64,000 nucleotides of DNA. It comes from Tieghemiomyces parasiticus. Taxonomy: Eukaryota; Kickxellomycota; Dimargaritomycetes; Dimargaritales; Dimargaritaceae. The stretch is taken from contig JANBPT010000139.1 in NCBI GenBank assembly GCA_027575765.1, positions 1 through 64,000 on the forward strand, in the 5' to 3' direction. Shown one piece after another: positions 23,135 through 34,450 of this stretch. Below the pieces are notes generated by a model. That model ran no database searches and was not told the origin of the DNA. It saw nothing but the letters and a program-made list of their open reading frames with translations. A program made the translations under genes and the position numbers. The first letter of the stretch is position 1, and each line of letters starts with the position of its first letter.

Positions 23135-25123
23135 GGTGAGGCTAACGACCGGCAGAGAATAGGTGTGGGTGGGTGAGAAAGGCGTGGAGGAGGCGTCGGG
23201 AAGGAACCGCGAGGTGGCAAAAGGTAAGGTAGCTAAGCGAGGTAAATGGGCCTGGGGCGGACAATGGGGTAGCAAGTATGGTGCAGACCAAGTATGGTAG
23301 CCCCGTTGATAAGGTGGGGTTGGAAAATGCTGCGCCTGGGTAGAGGCATACAGAGAGAGGTCAGCCTGGGGCGAGGGGAGGGCGACAGACAAGGTGACTC
23401 GCCGCGAGGTGTGGGCGGGGTTATGTTGGCGGGCTCCCTGACCCAACCAAGGTGTCGGGAGATGACGCACAGAGAGGCAGGCCAGCCACCAGCTCGCAGT
23501 CCTCCTTCCTTTGCTTACAGGCCAGCCGGCCAAAGAGTGGCGGTTCCTGAGAGGCGGCAACTCCTCAGGTGAAAAATAACCAGTCCCATAATTCGTACCT
23601 GTCCCAGGCAGGCGCGCTACGTTCTCACCAGCGCTGCACGGCCTACGGCTGGTTCCCATCACCATAGTTAGAATGACGGGCCAGTTTGAAGAAAAAGTAG
23701 TCACTACTCGTCAGCTCTGGTCGCGCTGTGTGTGTCTGTGTGTGCGCTACCTTCACCCGCGTAGCGTTTGGCCGTGCCGTCTCTCCCATCACGTATACCG
23801 GTAGATGGTTGGTACGCCACCGCCAGAGACTAGTGCGGCTCTTGTGCCGATTATCCCGGTCGGCGCTGTCAACCGAGGCTGCTCGCCACAGCTCAATTGT
23901 TATATGCCAGCTCCCCTTCTCGCGTTTCGTCAATCACGCTGCAGGCGGTCGTTAGGCAACTCATCTCAGCATGGCAACTAGGGCCCACACACTTCCACCC
24001 CTATCCCTCGGTAGCACAAGATATTGTAACGGAATAATGTAGCCCCGTTGAAGGCCGACTTGGCTGGAGGCACAAGGCCGCGAGGGAGTTTGGTAGGGTG
24101 GAAACAGGGACGCACTGTGGGTTATTAAAGGGGGGTCAACGGGGACTCTCGCATACAGCCTCCCTGCCAGCCTCCCCAGCATGCAGCCGACAGACAATGG
24201 GGGCCGGAAACGGTGCATGGCACCCGGCCTGGATGTTAGCCCCGGCCGTGGAGAGCCACTCCGCAATGCCAGGGTCGGGGACTACGAAGTATGCCTATTC
24301 ATCCCTGCAGGGGGAGAGCTCGGCTGTGCTGCACTATCCTGGGCGGGGGAATCAGGGCGGTCTCCTAGCATTATTCATTAGAGGACAAGTGTCCATTGGC
24401 CACCACAGCGACCTGCTACATACCTGGATACACTCTGGACCTTTAGGAAGACCACCTAGTGTATGCCTCTAAAGGCTCATTGCCCGGCTGCGCCAGGAGG
24501 TCACCTGACTCAAGAAATACCGCCAACAAAATTTTTATTATCCACCATAGGGGGGGCTTGGAGGCTTTTGGATTGCCCCCTCCCTTTCGCTGCCCCTAAC
24601 CGAGTGGGTTGGGGTGGCGGGGGGCTCCACCGGCCGGCTTTGTTTTGGTCACGCAGGCCGGACGGTGTGCTGGATCCAATGGCCTGCAGCCTGCCAGGGT
24701 GAGCGGGAAGGGGCGTAAGTGACCGGCTCTCGCCCCACAGGGTAAGATTTCGAAGGCCGCCAGCAGAATCAACACGGAGGCAGGCCAATCTCCGCATTGG
24801 GGAAACTCCCCCGCCCTCCCGTTTCTTTCCTCCCTCCCCCTCAGTCCGGCCGCCCACATTCCCTCCCCCACCCTGGGCCCAGCCTTTGTTTATGCCCAGT
24901 AGCCCCCACCTTTCCCACCAAGCCTTGAGACCAGGCTATATATTCGTTTACAAGGCCGCCGCTCACGCCCCGACCCCCTCATACCTCCTTTCCGCTCTCT
25001 TCCCGTCTCGCTTTTACGCTTGAAACGTTCTCTTCTCCAGCCTCCCTTTGGTCGTTCTCCATAATTTGAACGCCAAATCTCCTCATCCACCCCAACACCT
25101 CCATCCCCCCTTCATCTGTCAAC
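23135..25123. other. Divergent intergenic region upstream of alpha-tubulin
   Basis: About 2 kb between the histidine phosphatase and tubulin starts. The left part (23140-23520) is purine-rich on the plus strand, so it is pyrimidine-rich on the phosphatase sense strand. The right part (24780-25123) is pyrimidine-rich on the plus strand. GT-rich simple sequence occurs near 23727-23745. No coding sequence was recognised. Confidence 0.5.
24937..24943 (+). promoter_or_regulatory. Likely TATA box of alpha-tubulin
   Basis: TATATAT lies 181 bases upstream of the tubulin ATG. It is followed by a long C/T-rich leader, as in strongly expressed fungal promoters. This is inferred from position and composition only. 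Confidence 0.5.
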
Positions 25124-26470
25124 ATGCGTGAGTGCATCTCGGTCCACGTTGGTCAGGCCGGTGTCCAGATCGGTAACGCCTGCTGGGAGCTGTACTGCCT
25201 TGAGCACGGTATCCAGCCCGACGGCCGTGTTGCCGAGGACGCCATCCGACAGGGCGACGACTACACCACCTTCTTCTCGGAGACCAGCAACGGCAAGCAC
25301 GTGCCCCGCACCGTGTTTGTCGACCTGGAGCCCTCGGTGGTTGATGAGGTCCGCACCGGTACCTACCGCCAGCTGTTCCACCCCGAGCAGCTCATCACCG
25401 GCAAGGAGGACGCCGCCAACAACTACGCCCGCGGTCACTACACCGTCGGTAAGGAGATTGTTGACTCCGTCCTGGACCGCATCCGCAAGCTGGCCGACAA
25501 CTGCCAGGGCCTGCAGGGCTTCCTCGTCTTCCACTCCTTCGGCGGTGGTACCGGTTCCGGTTTCGGTGCCCTGCTCCTGGAGCGCCTGTCCGTCGACTAC
25601 GGCAAGAAGTCCAAGCTCGAGTTCTCCGTTTACCCTGCCCCCCAGGTGTCCACCTCCGTGGTTGAGCCCTACAACTCCATCCTGACCACCCACACCACCC
25701 TGGAGCACTCCGACTGCTCGTTCATGGTCGATAACGAGGCCATCTACGACATCTGCCGCCGCAACCTGGACATTAGCCGCCCCAGCTACTCCAACCTGAA
25801 CCGTCTGATCGCCCAGATTGTGTCGTCCATCACCGCCTCGCTGCGCTTCAAGGGTTCCCTCAACGTGGACCTGACCGAGTTCCAGACCAACCTGGTGCCC
25901 TACCCGCGTATCCACTTCCCCCTGGTGACCTACGCCCCCATCATCTCCGCCGAGAAGGCCCACCACGAGCAGCTGTCCGTGAGTGAGATCACCAGCTCGT
26001 GCTTCGAGCCCAACAACCAGATGGTCAAGTGTGACCCGCGCCACGGCAAGTACATGGCCTGCTGTCTGCTGTACCGCGGTGACGTGGTCCCCAAGGAGGT
26101 CACCGCCACTGTGACCCAGATCAAGACCCGCCGCACTGTCCAGTTCGTCGACTGGTGCCCCACCGGCTTCAAGATTGGTATCAACGACCAGCCCCCCACC
26201 GTCGTCCCCGGCGGCGACCTGGCCAAGGTGGACCGCGCCGTGTGCCTGCTGTCCAACACCACCGCCATTGCCGAGGCCTGGGCCCGCCTGGACCACAAGT
26301 TCGATCTCATGTACGCCAAGCGCGCCTTCGTGCACTGGTACGTTGGTGAGGGTATGGAGGAGGGTGAGTTCTCTGAGGCTCGTGAAGACCTCGCTGCCCT
26401 CGAGAAGGATTACGAGGAGGTCGGTACCGACTCCGCCCTTGACGATGAGGAGGTCGAGCCCGAGTACTAA
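25124..26470 (+). CDS. TUB1: Alpha-tubulin
   Basis: An intronless 448-residue protein, nearly identical in layout to other alpha-tubulins. It has the MREC autoregulation start, [14 protein letters not shown], the nucleotide loop [10 protein letters not shown], the alpha-specific catalytic glutamate in [19 protein letters not shown], and [18 protein letters not shown]. The acidic tail ends in EPEY, a terminal tyrosine as in detyrosinatable forms. The H1-S2 loop (residues 33-53) is two residues shorter than in animals and has alanine at position 40, so the acetylatable Lys40 is missing. Codon use is extreme, almost entirely C- or G-ending, unlike neighbouring genes, which points to high expression. 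It forms the microtubule heterodimer with beta-tubulin. An AATAAA at 26644-26649 is a plausible polyadenylation signal. Confidence 0.98.
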   Translation: MRECISVHVGQAGVQIGNACWELYCLEHGIQPDGRVAEDAIRQGDDYTTFFSETSNGKHVPRTVFVDLEPSVVDEVRTGTYRQLFHPEQLITGKEDAANNYARGHYTVGKEIVDSVLDRIRKLADNCQGLQGFLVFHSFGGGTGSGFGALLLERLSVDYGKKSKLEFSVYPAPQVSTSVVEPYNSILTTHTTLEHSDCSFMVDNEAIYDICRRNLDISRPSYSNLNRLIAQIVSSITASLRFKGSLNVDLTEFQTNLVPYPRIHFPLVTYAPIISAEKAHHEQLSVSEITSSCFEPNNQMVKCDPRHGKYMACCLLYRGDVVPKEVTATVTQIKTRRTVQFVDWCPTGFKIGINDQPPTVVPGGDLAKVDRAVCLLSNTTAIAEAWARLDHKFDLMYAKRAFVHWYVGEGMEEGEFSEAREDLAALEKDYEEVGTDSALDDEEVEPEY

Positions 26471-26913
26471 ACGGCGTTGGCCATCGCAGCGTCAACTTTG
26501 TTCTCAGGTGTTACTATTGCCTGGGCCTCTTGCTGCGTGGCGGTTTAACTCGCCGAGTCCATTAATCGACAGGCTTGTCTGACAGTCCGCATCAACCTAA
26601 TGGAGTCCCTTCTCCCTTGGGGGTCCTGAGGAGAGTGCCATTCAATAAACTTGTGAACCTAACCTGCGGTTGCCGATGCAGGCCCTGCTCATGTTAAGCC
26701 TTGTACGAAGAGGCCGACTTACCCGAAACCGTAGGACGGTAATGACCAGTTGGTGACCATTCTTGTCCAGTTAAGCCTCTATTCCTACCTTGGTAACGTA
26801 AAGCAACATGACACTGCCCGACATCACAGCGAAGGGAGGGCCACAGTTAAGCTTTAATAGCTCAAGACAAAATTGGCAAACGGTGTGGGCACGCCCCATG
26901 AGGTCTACGTAAT
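26471..26913. other. Convergent 3' intergenic region
   Basis: About 440 bases between the tubulin stop and the stop of secreted paralogue B. It contains the tubulin AATAAA at 26644. No gene was seen. Confidence 0.6.
26644..26649 (+). terminator. Probable polyadenylation signal of alpha-tubulin
   Basis: AATAAA lies 174 bases after the tubulin stop codon on the sense strand. Confidence 0.45.
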
Positions 26914-28554
26914 CTACCCAGCGATCTCGCCATAGACCAAGTGGGACATTTCCCCACTTTCAGATTGGATAATAAGGCTGGCTTTGGTAAGCTCAATTTC
27001 GCCAGCGTTTGCTGGAGTCGACTGGCCCCATAGCACGTCGAATTGGTGCCTGGCATCCACTTGGCGGTCGCCAGTTAGGCCTCTAATAATGGACATGGCC
27101 TCTGAGGCAGATAACTGCGCCATATACTCCTGAGCAATCGCATCCTGTTCAGCAACGAAGGCGGCGGAGACAATGGCGCGCTTCAAATGGCGGTTGTCTG
27201 CGAGAGAACCATCACCCTCGGGCACCAGTTCAAGCCCGCGTAGATATTTCCGCAAGGCGGCGGCGTGACCCAGAGCGGTTAACCCCGTCACCACCGTCAT
27301 GGCCAAGTGAAACGAAACGTGGCCACACAACTCCCCCAGTGCCGTGTAGGGGCTCCACGGGGTGCCGGGATCCTCCCTGGCTCGTTCCTGTCGGCTATCG
27401 GCCAGGGCAGCCGCCCGCAGATCGTACAATTGATGTTGGTTATTGCCACCGACCAAAGGAATGATGGTTGAACTGGGGGTCAGGGGTAGCACAGGTTCCC
27501 AATCGGCGGAGGGTGACTCATCAAACCTGCCGTGCAGGTTGACAACCGCCCGGTGGAGCAGCTGAGCAATTTCAACATGCCCACGCGGAAGCGCACCAAA
27601 GAGCTGGCTCCAGCACTGGAACCTGAACCAGTCGAGGGTCGTGAGTCTGGTAAGTAGTGTTAGGTACGGCGCGTGGCCCATGTTGATCGCCAATTGGAAA
27701 GGGTCGAACCCTGCCGGGGGGTTAGGTCCCTGATCAATTAGTGGGGTTGATGTGGTGAATGTGAAGGCATTGAGTGGGTGAAGCTGCGCCGCCTGATTGA
27801 TGGTATGAAGCATTGGTCGGAAATCGGCCAACCTATTCGCTAGGGCGTCTGCGTTCACCGGGTCGTTTAGGCCGAGCGCCTCCAGGTAAACACTTCTAGC
27901 CATGCCATCATGGACCAGCTCGATCCTCGGGTCGGTAGGTGGGCTGGCTGCCGGATACGCCAGGTCCCTACCGATCGAAGCGTCCAGCTGGTCGCCCAGA
28001 GGTGTAAGATCCAGCTGGATGAGTTGGCCGACGAGATATTCGCGATAGAAAAGCGTACGCAAGAAGGGGATATAGGTGTCCTGTAGCTTCAAATCGGAAA
28101 CCGGTGCCTTTGAGCCGTGTTCGGCGATACCTCTAGCAATCCGAAAGTCGATTAGACGACGGTAGTTCTCGATGGTCTAAATTAATGCAAAAACAGGCGC
28201 CGGGTGGGTAGAAATTGTAAATTGAAGGGTGGAGTTAGGGATAAGGGTCCACCGGGAAAGGACCGCACCATTGTTTATGTGCCGTCCGAGTTTCCAAGGG
28301 GGGGAGGAGAGCGTAACTGATAATTATTTTTTGTTTACCTTGATATACCGGAACCCTGGTAAACAGTCAATTGCAGCACGCGTTCTTGTGCTGGTGTTAT
28401 AGAGCGCTTTCGCTTCCAGCAGGCCGCAGTACTTGAGGAAACCGGGCCAGAGCTCATTGGGAATGGCCTCAAGGTTAGCCGCTGACGCAAGCTGGGGAGG
28501 AGCCCACAGCATCAATGCGGTCATGTAGAAGCCGAGAAGGCCAACGGAGCGCAT
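26914..28554 (-). CDS. Predicted secreted protein with F-box-like N-terminus, paralogue B
   Basis: Two exons (28339-28554 and 26914-28176; intron 162 bases, donor GTAAAC) encode about 492 residues. Residues 1-25 form a signal peptide (MRSVGLLGFYMTALML, then APPQLASA). An F-box-like segment follows: LEAIPNELWPGFLKYCGL, EAKALYNTSTRTRAAID, GFRYIK. Exon 2 opens TIENYRRLIDFR and contains YIPFLRTLFYREYLVGQLI and LTPLGDQ, which align with paralogue A (APFLRATFYQYFI, LTPLGKQ). Further shared blocks are RPMLHTIN and FDPFQLAIN with LTLLTRLTTLD. A GHAAALRKYLRGLELVP stretch is ankyrin-like. It has no cysteine framework, no catalytic motif and no transmembrane helix beyond the signal. The paralogue lies in opposite orientation 8.6 kb away. 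It is convergent with alpha-tubulin. Function is unknown. Confidence 0.75.
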
Positions 28555-31114
28555 TGCGGATACGGACGGTCGACTGAAGATAGTGGTAAGCGTAAGTATA
28601 GTATGATGGAGGATGAGGAATTCACCAGGAAAATGTTGACGCTGACAGGGGGAGGGGGTTATGCTATCATTATATAGAGATTAAACAGCCTCACAAAACA
28701 TGCAGGTGCAGTTGCCCCCAAACAAAGCACCGGTTTAGAAAAAAAATCGTACAAGGTTTAGCGGAATCCAACTTTAGTACTGGTGTGGCAAGGAAAATAC
28801 GACCGGGCTCAGTGAGGCGGCATCGAAACTTAGAGAACCAAGTTCGTGGAGTGAGAAAGCAGTGGTGGCCGCCTTTTATAGCTATCGTGGGTGGTTCCCT
28901 CCCCCCCCAACCTTGTCTACTCATAGGTGTTATCGTGACCCTTGGACAGCGAATCAGTGATACTACGGGCATTGTAAACCAAGTTTGCCTTCAGTTTCCC
29001 TTGATGTGCCGGGCCATGGCCATACTACCCGACGGTTACACGTACAGGGCCTCTGCTCAACTCACAGGCGTGATGAGTGCTACCATATACCATAGTTTCA
29101 AAGTAAGCCAGCTTCGGAGTAGCGAGTCGGTACAAGGAAGGGAGAGGGGGGAGGGCATGTTAAGGGACGAGACTTTCCCAGCGGTAGCCTCCATCGTCCG
29201 GCGAGAAAGGACAGTGGTTTGTGGTCGGTGTACCTGTGTACAACAACGCGTCACAAAGAGGGAATGAGAGGAAGAGACGAGGAGGCTTCCGATTAGCCAC
29301 TATCACAAGGTACGAGCCAACCGAGTCGTCTGGGTCCAGGGTGCCGAAGGCGGCCATGTAGTGGGTCCGGGGGGATAGTAGGTATGAGTAGTTCTGGGTG
29401 ACGGCCGTCAAGGTAATAGAGATAAATCCCGACCATGACGGCTAGAGAGGCTCTTCGGAACACATAAGCTAGGGCATCGTCTGTATAGAATATATTGGCC
29501 CCTGAAGGGTTCGAGAAAATGCACACGTAGAATACAACTCACGAAGCGTACTTATATATCACGGACTGATGAAAGACAGGTAAGTACCTCAGATAGATGA
29601 TTATTGACCATCATAACCCCCCCCAAAAAATAAATAAATAAAAAATTAGCCATGTACAGCCCGGCACATCACTAAGATTGAAGAAACACGATAATGAAAG
29701 CTGTAGTCAGGCGGCTTTAGTATGAGATTGTGTATTATTCTAATCTCATGTATGCCATGTCAGGGGTTTCCCAATTTAGCATCTATGGCTGTAAGTGAGT
29801 AGATTACAACTCTTAGCATAACACCAACCGGGGAGGAAAAAGGTTAAGGTTGCCAATATAAAGTTCCGTTATGAGGAGCCACTAGTTAGCTTGAGCAGTG
29901 AGGTCACCACTCGTGTGTATGTAGCTGCCAAACATTACCCTGCCTCTCCTCTCAGAAACTATGGCTTTGTACGCAGATTCAACGTAGGATCCAAGGTGTC
30001 GCTGGTTGGTCTGATACCTTTCACATTTGGTTGAACAAGTCCGGTTGGCCAGCCAGGCCCGAGCATATTAGCATGGAATAGTCGGCTGCAAGGGTCATGC
30101 TCATGCCTCAACCAGATTTTCTCCTTCTGAGTCCTCACCGTAGATACGCCGACCCTTCCTCAGGTTGTGGAGCCCGAGGAATTAGTCACAGTGGCCCTTC
30201 TTATTGCCCCATGCCGATACTTACATACCATCCTTCAATGGGAAGCCATACATCAACCAAGGTTAGCCTTCCGGCCGGTGATCCTCCTGGTGGTCAGGGA
30301 AGGCACCTTCTCCTAACTTGTCCACGTCATCGAGCAGATGCTGCATTAGCCCATTGCATATCTAGCCCATATCTTGTTGCTCGGCTGGCGTTCTTTCCAT
30401 TATTATGACGGTTAGCCGTGGGCGTCTATGATTACATAAACGTTGATAATGGGTCTAGCCCAGGGTCGTTCTCTCAATGGCAGAGCAGATATCGAAACAA
30501 CTCTGCGTGGTGGTGTCTCCCGGGTATAAATAAGATGAATATTATACCAACGGTCAGTTTGCGAGAGATATGTGACCGCCGGGTGGCACCTTACACATGC
30601 AGGAAAGTGCCAGGTTAAGTCAAGGAAGGATGGGAGGCTGGTTGAGGCACCTTGCCTGGCCAAGTCCCACCTACGGTAGGTCCGCCTATAGGCCGCCTTC
30701 CGTGGCAAACCAGCGAGCTAGCTACCCCGCGAAGGAAGGTATTGCGTTAGCAAAGTTGGCATATGTGGGCCGGTTAGACAAATTAGGTCGCCGATTGCTG
30801 TTCCTCAGCGTGGCTCATTCCCTCCAACGACAGGGGGGGGAGCAGCTAGGCGCACCCTCCCCTTTGATACTGACGTAGTCCTCTCCGCCTGCCAGGTGAC
30901 ATCTTTCTCCATTGACCTCAACGCAGACACTTTTCGAAATCCTTTACCTCCCCACCCACTGCTTCCCTACTCGGTGGCCTCTACTTGAAAAAAACCGTGG
31001 GCCACGCGGCTGCTGCGGTTTCTCTATCGACTATCTCCCCCCCTCTTCTAGCACTCATTTACCTTGACATTCTTGTTTTACCGTGAATTACCCTTTCCAT
31101 AACGCAAGCCGGCC
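28555..31114. other. Long intergenic region, nothing certain
   Basis: About 2.56 kb between paralogue B and MGM1 (divergent). Overlapping minus-strand open frames at 29160-29526 include a pyrimidine-rich acceptor-like site, but they do not assemble into a convincing product. A low-complexity A/T stretch occurs at about 29618-29648. The final 230 bases are C/T-rich and probably serve as the MGM1 leader. Confidence 0.45.
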
Positions 31115-34100
31115 ATGCTAGGCCGCCTTCACACGACACGGGCGACCACGGTCGCCCGGCGTATTCGTCCAGCCATCCGCCCCGTGCAAAGCCGACTTTA
31201 CCACCGTACTCCACGCACGGTCGCCCCGCCGCTGCTGCTCCGCCGGTCCTTACCCATTCTGACCGCACGACCTTCACTGCTCGCCGGGCACCGGCTGCCG
31301 CGCCGTCCGGTCAGTTTCATTATCCGAAACCTCGTACCCCGGGTGGTGGGTAATCTGGTCAAGGTGCCACTGGCCTTCCTTGGGGTCGGTGCCGGCGTCG
31401 CCACTTACGCCAACTATAAGATCACCCAAGTGACGAATGACCTGACCCCTGACTGGCTGGTCGACGCAGCCGCCAACGCCCGGTCGTGGATGCAGAACCG
31501 GCAGAGTGATCTCTCCTCCGTGGACGCCAGCGGGCCGGCCTCCTGGTTCCGCGACCTGTTTGCGGCCCAACAAGCGCAAGGGTCCCCGACGGTTCACGCG
31601 ACGGGCCCGATTATCACGCCGTTCAGCACAGGGGAGGCCGGCCCGGCTCACCCGCCGCCGAGCGGGGAAAGCAGTGGTGGTGGTGGCGGTAGCAGCAGCA
31701 GCGGTAATGGTGGTCCCGGCTTCAATCCCCCTGACCCCTCAGCATACAGCTACTACGCTGCCATGGCTGACCAGGAAGCCTCCGACCCCAGTGGACCGAC
31801 AAACTCAGGTCCCGACCCCCCACGGCCGGCCAACCAAGCCGAATTCGCCAAGCTCATCAAGACGCTCATTGAGATCCAGAATATCCTCAAGACCGTGCAG
31901 CTCGACAAGGGCGCTCCGCGGCTGCCCAGCATCGTGGTGATTGGCTCGCAGAGCTCAGGCAAAAGCTCGGTGCTCGAGGCTATCGTCGGCCGGTCATTCC
32001 TGCCTAAAGGGTCGAACATGGTAACGAGGCGCCCTATCGAACTCACCCTGGTGCACACACCGCACTCCACCGAGACGTACGGCGAGTTCCCCGACCTAGG
32101 CCTGGGCCGCATCCGGGACTTTTCGCAGATCCAGAAGACGCTCACTGACCTGAACCTGGCCGTCCCCGACCGCGATTGTGTCTCGGACGCGCCCATTGAC
32201 TTGCGCATCTATTCGGCCTCGGTTCCCGATCTAAAGCTGGTGGATTTGCCGGGGTACATCCAAGTCCACACTCGAAACCAGCCCCGAGAACTCAAAGACA
32301 AGATCCGCGGGCTGTGCGAACGCTATATCCAAGCACCCAATATCATCCTGGCCGTATGCGCCGCTGACGTGGACCTGGCCAACTCCGAGGCCCTGCAGGC
32401 CAGTCGCCGCGTCGACCCCTTGGGCCTCCGTACCTTGGGTGTCATCACCAAGATGGACACTGTCGAGCCCGAGTTGGGCCAGGCGGTGCTCCGGAATCAG
32501 GACTACCCGCTGCATCTAGGTTACGTGGGGGTGGTGTGTAAACCCGTGACCGGCGCCCACCGGGGTAGCAGCGGGACAACGTCGCGGTTGGCCGCCCGGC
32601 TCGGCCGCGGCGGCGGTGAGACGGGCGGCGAACCACTAACCGAACAGCAGTACTTTCAGCTCCACCCGGCCTACCGTGACGACCGGCAGCTCCGGCTGGG
32701 CGTACCCACCCTCCGGTCCACCCTGGTGGGGGTGCTGGAATCCCACATGGCCAGCCACCTCACCGAGTTGATTGACAACGTGCAGAGTGAGCTAGAGGAG
32801 GCGCGCTACCAGTTCAAGGTGCACTACAGTGACCAGCGCATTTCAGCCGAGTCCTATGCCATGGATACCCTCGACCAGCTGAAACGCCGATTCAAGGACT
32901 TGACGGCTCAGTTTGGCCGCCACGAAATCCGCCGCGAGATCCGCCGTATGCTGGAAGAACGCGCCATGGACGTCTGCGCCCAGGTCTACTGGGACGACGC
33001 CCACGTGAAGCAGCTGGCGGAACTCACCCCACACGTCCTGTCCGCCTTGCCAGCCATGCACAATTACTACGCGATGGCGCACCCGCGGGGCCACGCACCG
33101 TCGTCGTCGGGCCATGGGGCCGAAGTCAACGGTGGTGGTAATGGTGATCAGTACGGCCAGCCGCTTTACTGGCAACACAAGCTAGAACGGGGCCAGTCCC
33201 TCCTGACCAAGAGCGGAGTGGGTCGGTGGAGCACGCAACTGATTGTGGACACGCTGCTGCGTAACCTTCGCGGACTGGTGACGGAGCCCCCGCTAACCTA
33301 CCACCCGGGGGCGCAACAACTTATTATGCAGTTCAGCGAGGCCATGGTGCGCGACCGGTACCTCCTAGCCGTCGAGCAGGTTGAAAACACGTTGAAGCCC
33401 CTCAAATACGAGGCGGAATGCTCCGATGCCGAATGGCGCGAGGCCCGCGAACGGACCCTCGCCAACCTCCGTCGGGAGGTCTCCCTGTGTACTGCCGCCC
33501 TCCACCGGTTGCAGGAACAGGTGGGTAAGCGGAAACTCCGGGCGGCCATGAAACACGTCGCCACGTTGGCCCGGGATCCCCATAACCCCGTGGAGTTGGC
33601 CGCCGATAGTCCGCTCGCCCGTTCGATCCGGACGGCCCGGCCAACGGTTCCCGCCGCGGTAGCGGAGGTGGTGGAGGGTCCGGGCGAAGCCACAATCCCG
33701 GTGGGGGTAGTCGAGTCGGTCGGCTCCCAGGCCGCCGCCGTCCATAACTCCTCCTCGGAGACGGCTGGTGACTACGATGACCCACATGGTACCGTTGGTA
33801 CTGCTGCTGCTGCTGCCCCGGCCCGTACTACAACCCCCGTCGTGATTGACGTGGATGACGACAGCGGGACCGATTCGACACCACAGGCCGTGGTCTACAG
33901 CCCTCGGCTCCTGGACCTGGCCCGCCAGGCGCTCTACCTCCGCCATCGCCGGGTGGCCCTCAAGTACCGTCTCGCTGCAACTAAATTCCGGGCCTGTAAA
34001 TCCCAGGCCAACCGGGTCCTCTGTCCGGAAATCTTTTTGCACACCTTGGCGGCCAAACTGGCCTCCCATGCCGTGCTGTTCATCCAGGTGGAACTCCTTA

Positions 34101-34450
34101 ACGAGTTTTACTTCCAGTTTCCGCGGGAACTTGACCATCGTCTGTATTACGGATTGACCCGGCCCCAGATTTACCAGTTCGCCCGCGAGAACCCGCAAAT
34201 CGTTCACCAGCTGGATTTGGCCGAGCGGAAGGCTAAGCTGGAGGAGGTGATGCAGAAGTTGTTGAGTATCGTTCATGAGACTTCGGGAAGTGGGAGCGGC
34301 GTGGGTGGTGGTAGTCATAATTCGGCCCGGCGGACGTCGCCCGCTGGATCTTACGGCTCGCCGTCTGGGTCATGGTCGTACCAGCACCAATCCCCGCCGC
34401 CTCCTTTCTCTTCCTACTATGGAAACCCACCACCTAGCGGTACCCGGTGA
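31115..34450 (+). CDS. MGM1: Mitochondrial dynamin-like GTPase Mgm1/OPA1
   Basis: An intronless frame of 1111 residues. Residues 1-65 are Arg-rich without acids, a matrix presequence. A hydrophobic segment at about 79-98 (GNLVKVPLAFLGVGAGVATY) fits the inner-membrane anchor. The GTPase has G1 GSQSSGKSS (277-285), G3 DLPG (377-380) and G4 TKMD (445-448), with the conserved LPSIVVIG and NMVTRRPIEL. Stalk and lipid-binding regions follow, for example RFKDLTAQFGRHEIRREIRR and the C-terminal ELLNEFYFQFPRELDHRLYY. Mgm1 drives inner-membrane fusion and crista shape. At 1111 residues it is longer than yeast Mgm1 (about 900). The excess lies in a Gly/Ser/Pro-rich spacer (about 150-240), a Ser/Thr/Ala-rich insert (about 845-920) and a low-complexity tail after residue 1050. 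It is convergent with the Rab32-type gene. Confidence 0.95.
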   Translation: MLGRLHTTRATTVARRIRPAIRPVQSRLYHRTPRTVAPPLLLRRSLPILTARPSLLAGHRLPRRPVSFIIRNLVPRVVGNLVKVPLAFLGVGAGVATYANYKITQVTNDLTPDWLVDAAANARSWMQNRQSDLSSVDASGPASWFRDLFAAQQAQGSPTVHATGPIITPFSTGEAGPAHPPPSGESSGGGGGSSSSGNGGPGFNPPDPSAYSYYAAMADQEASDPSGPTNSGPDPPRPANQAEFAKLIKTLIEIQNILKTVQLDKGAPRLPSIVVIGSQSSGKSSVLEAIVGRSFLPKGSNMVTRRPIELTLVHTPHSTETYGEFPDLGLGRIRDFSQIQKTLTDLNLAVPDRDCVSDAPIDLRIYSASVPDLKLVDLPGYIQVHTRNQPRELKDKIRGLCERYIQAPNIILAVCAADVDLANSEALQASRRVDPLGLRTLGVITKMDTVEPELGQAVLRNQDYPLHLGYVGVVCKPVTGAHRGSSGTTSRLAARLGRGGGETGGEPLTEQQYFQLHPAYRDDRQLRLGVPTLRSTLVGVLESHMASHLTELIDNVQSELEEARYQFKVHYSDQRISAESYAMDTLDQLKRRFKDLTAQFGRHEIRREIRRMLEERAMDVCAQVYWDDAHVKQLAELTPHVLSALPAMHNYYAMAHPRGHAPSSSGHGAEVNGGGNGDQYGQPLYWQHKLERGQSLLTKSGVGRWSTQLIVDTLLRNLRGLVTEPPLTYHPGAQQLIMQFSEAMVRDRYLLAVEQVENTLKPLKYEAECSDAEWREARERTLANLRREVSLCTAALHRLQEQVGKRKLRAAMKHVATLARDPHNPVELAADSPLARSIRTARPTVPAAVAEVVEGPGEATIPVGVVESVGSQAAAVHNSSSETAGDYDDPHGTVGTAAAAAPARTTTPVVIDVDDDSGTDSTPQAVVYSPRLLDLARQALYLRHRRVALKYRLAATKFRACKSQANRVLCPEIFLHTLAAKLASHAVLFIQVELLNEFYFQFPRELDHRLYYGLTRPQIYQFARENPQIVHQLDLAERKAKLEEVMQKLLSIVHETSGSGSGVGGGSHNSARRTSPAGSYGSPSGSWSYQHQSPPPPFSSYYGNPPPSGTR

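Noticed and set aside
25112..26335. 407-codon open frame antisense to alpha-tubulin
   Set aside because: It is a mirror of the extreme GC3 bias of the tubulin gene; Val/Gly/Leu-rich without domain features.
29160..29526. Overlapping minus-strand frames with an acceptor-like site at about 29443
   Set aside because: One frame reads smoothly (SYLLSPRTHYMAAFGTLDPD), but there is no good donor, start exon or family match. Left inside the intergenic entry.
33365..34318. 317-codon open frame antisense to MGM1
   Set aside because: It is a shadow of the GC-rich MGM1 coding strand.
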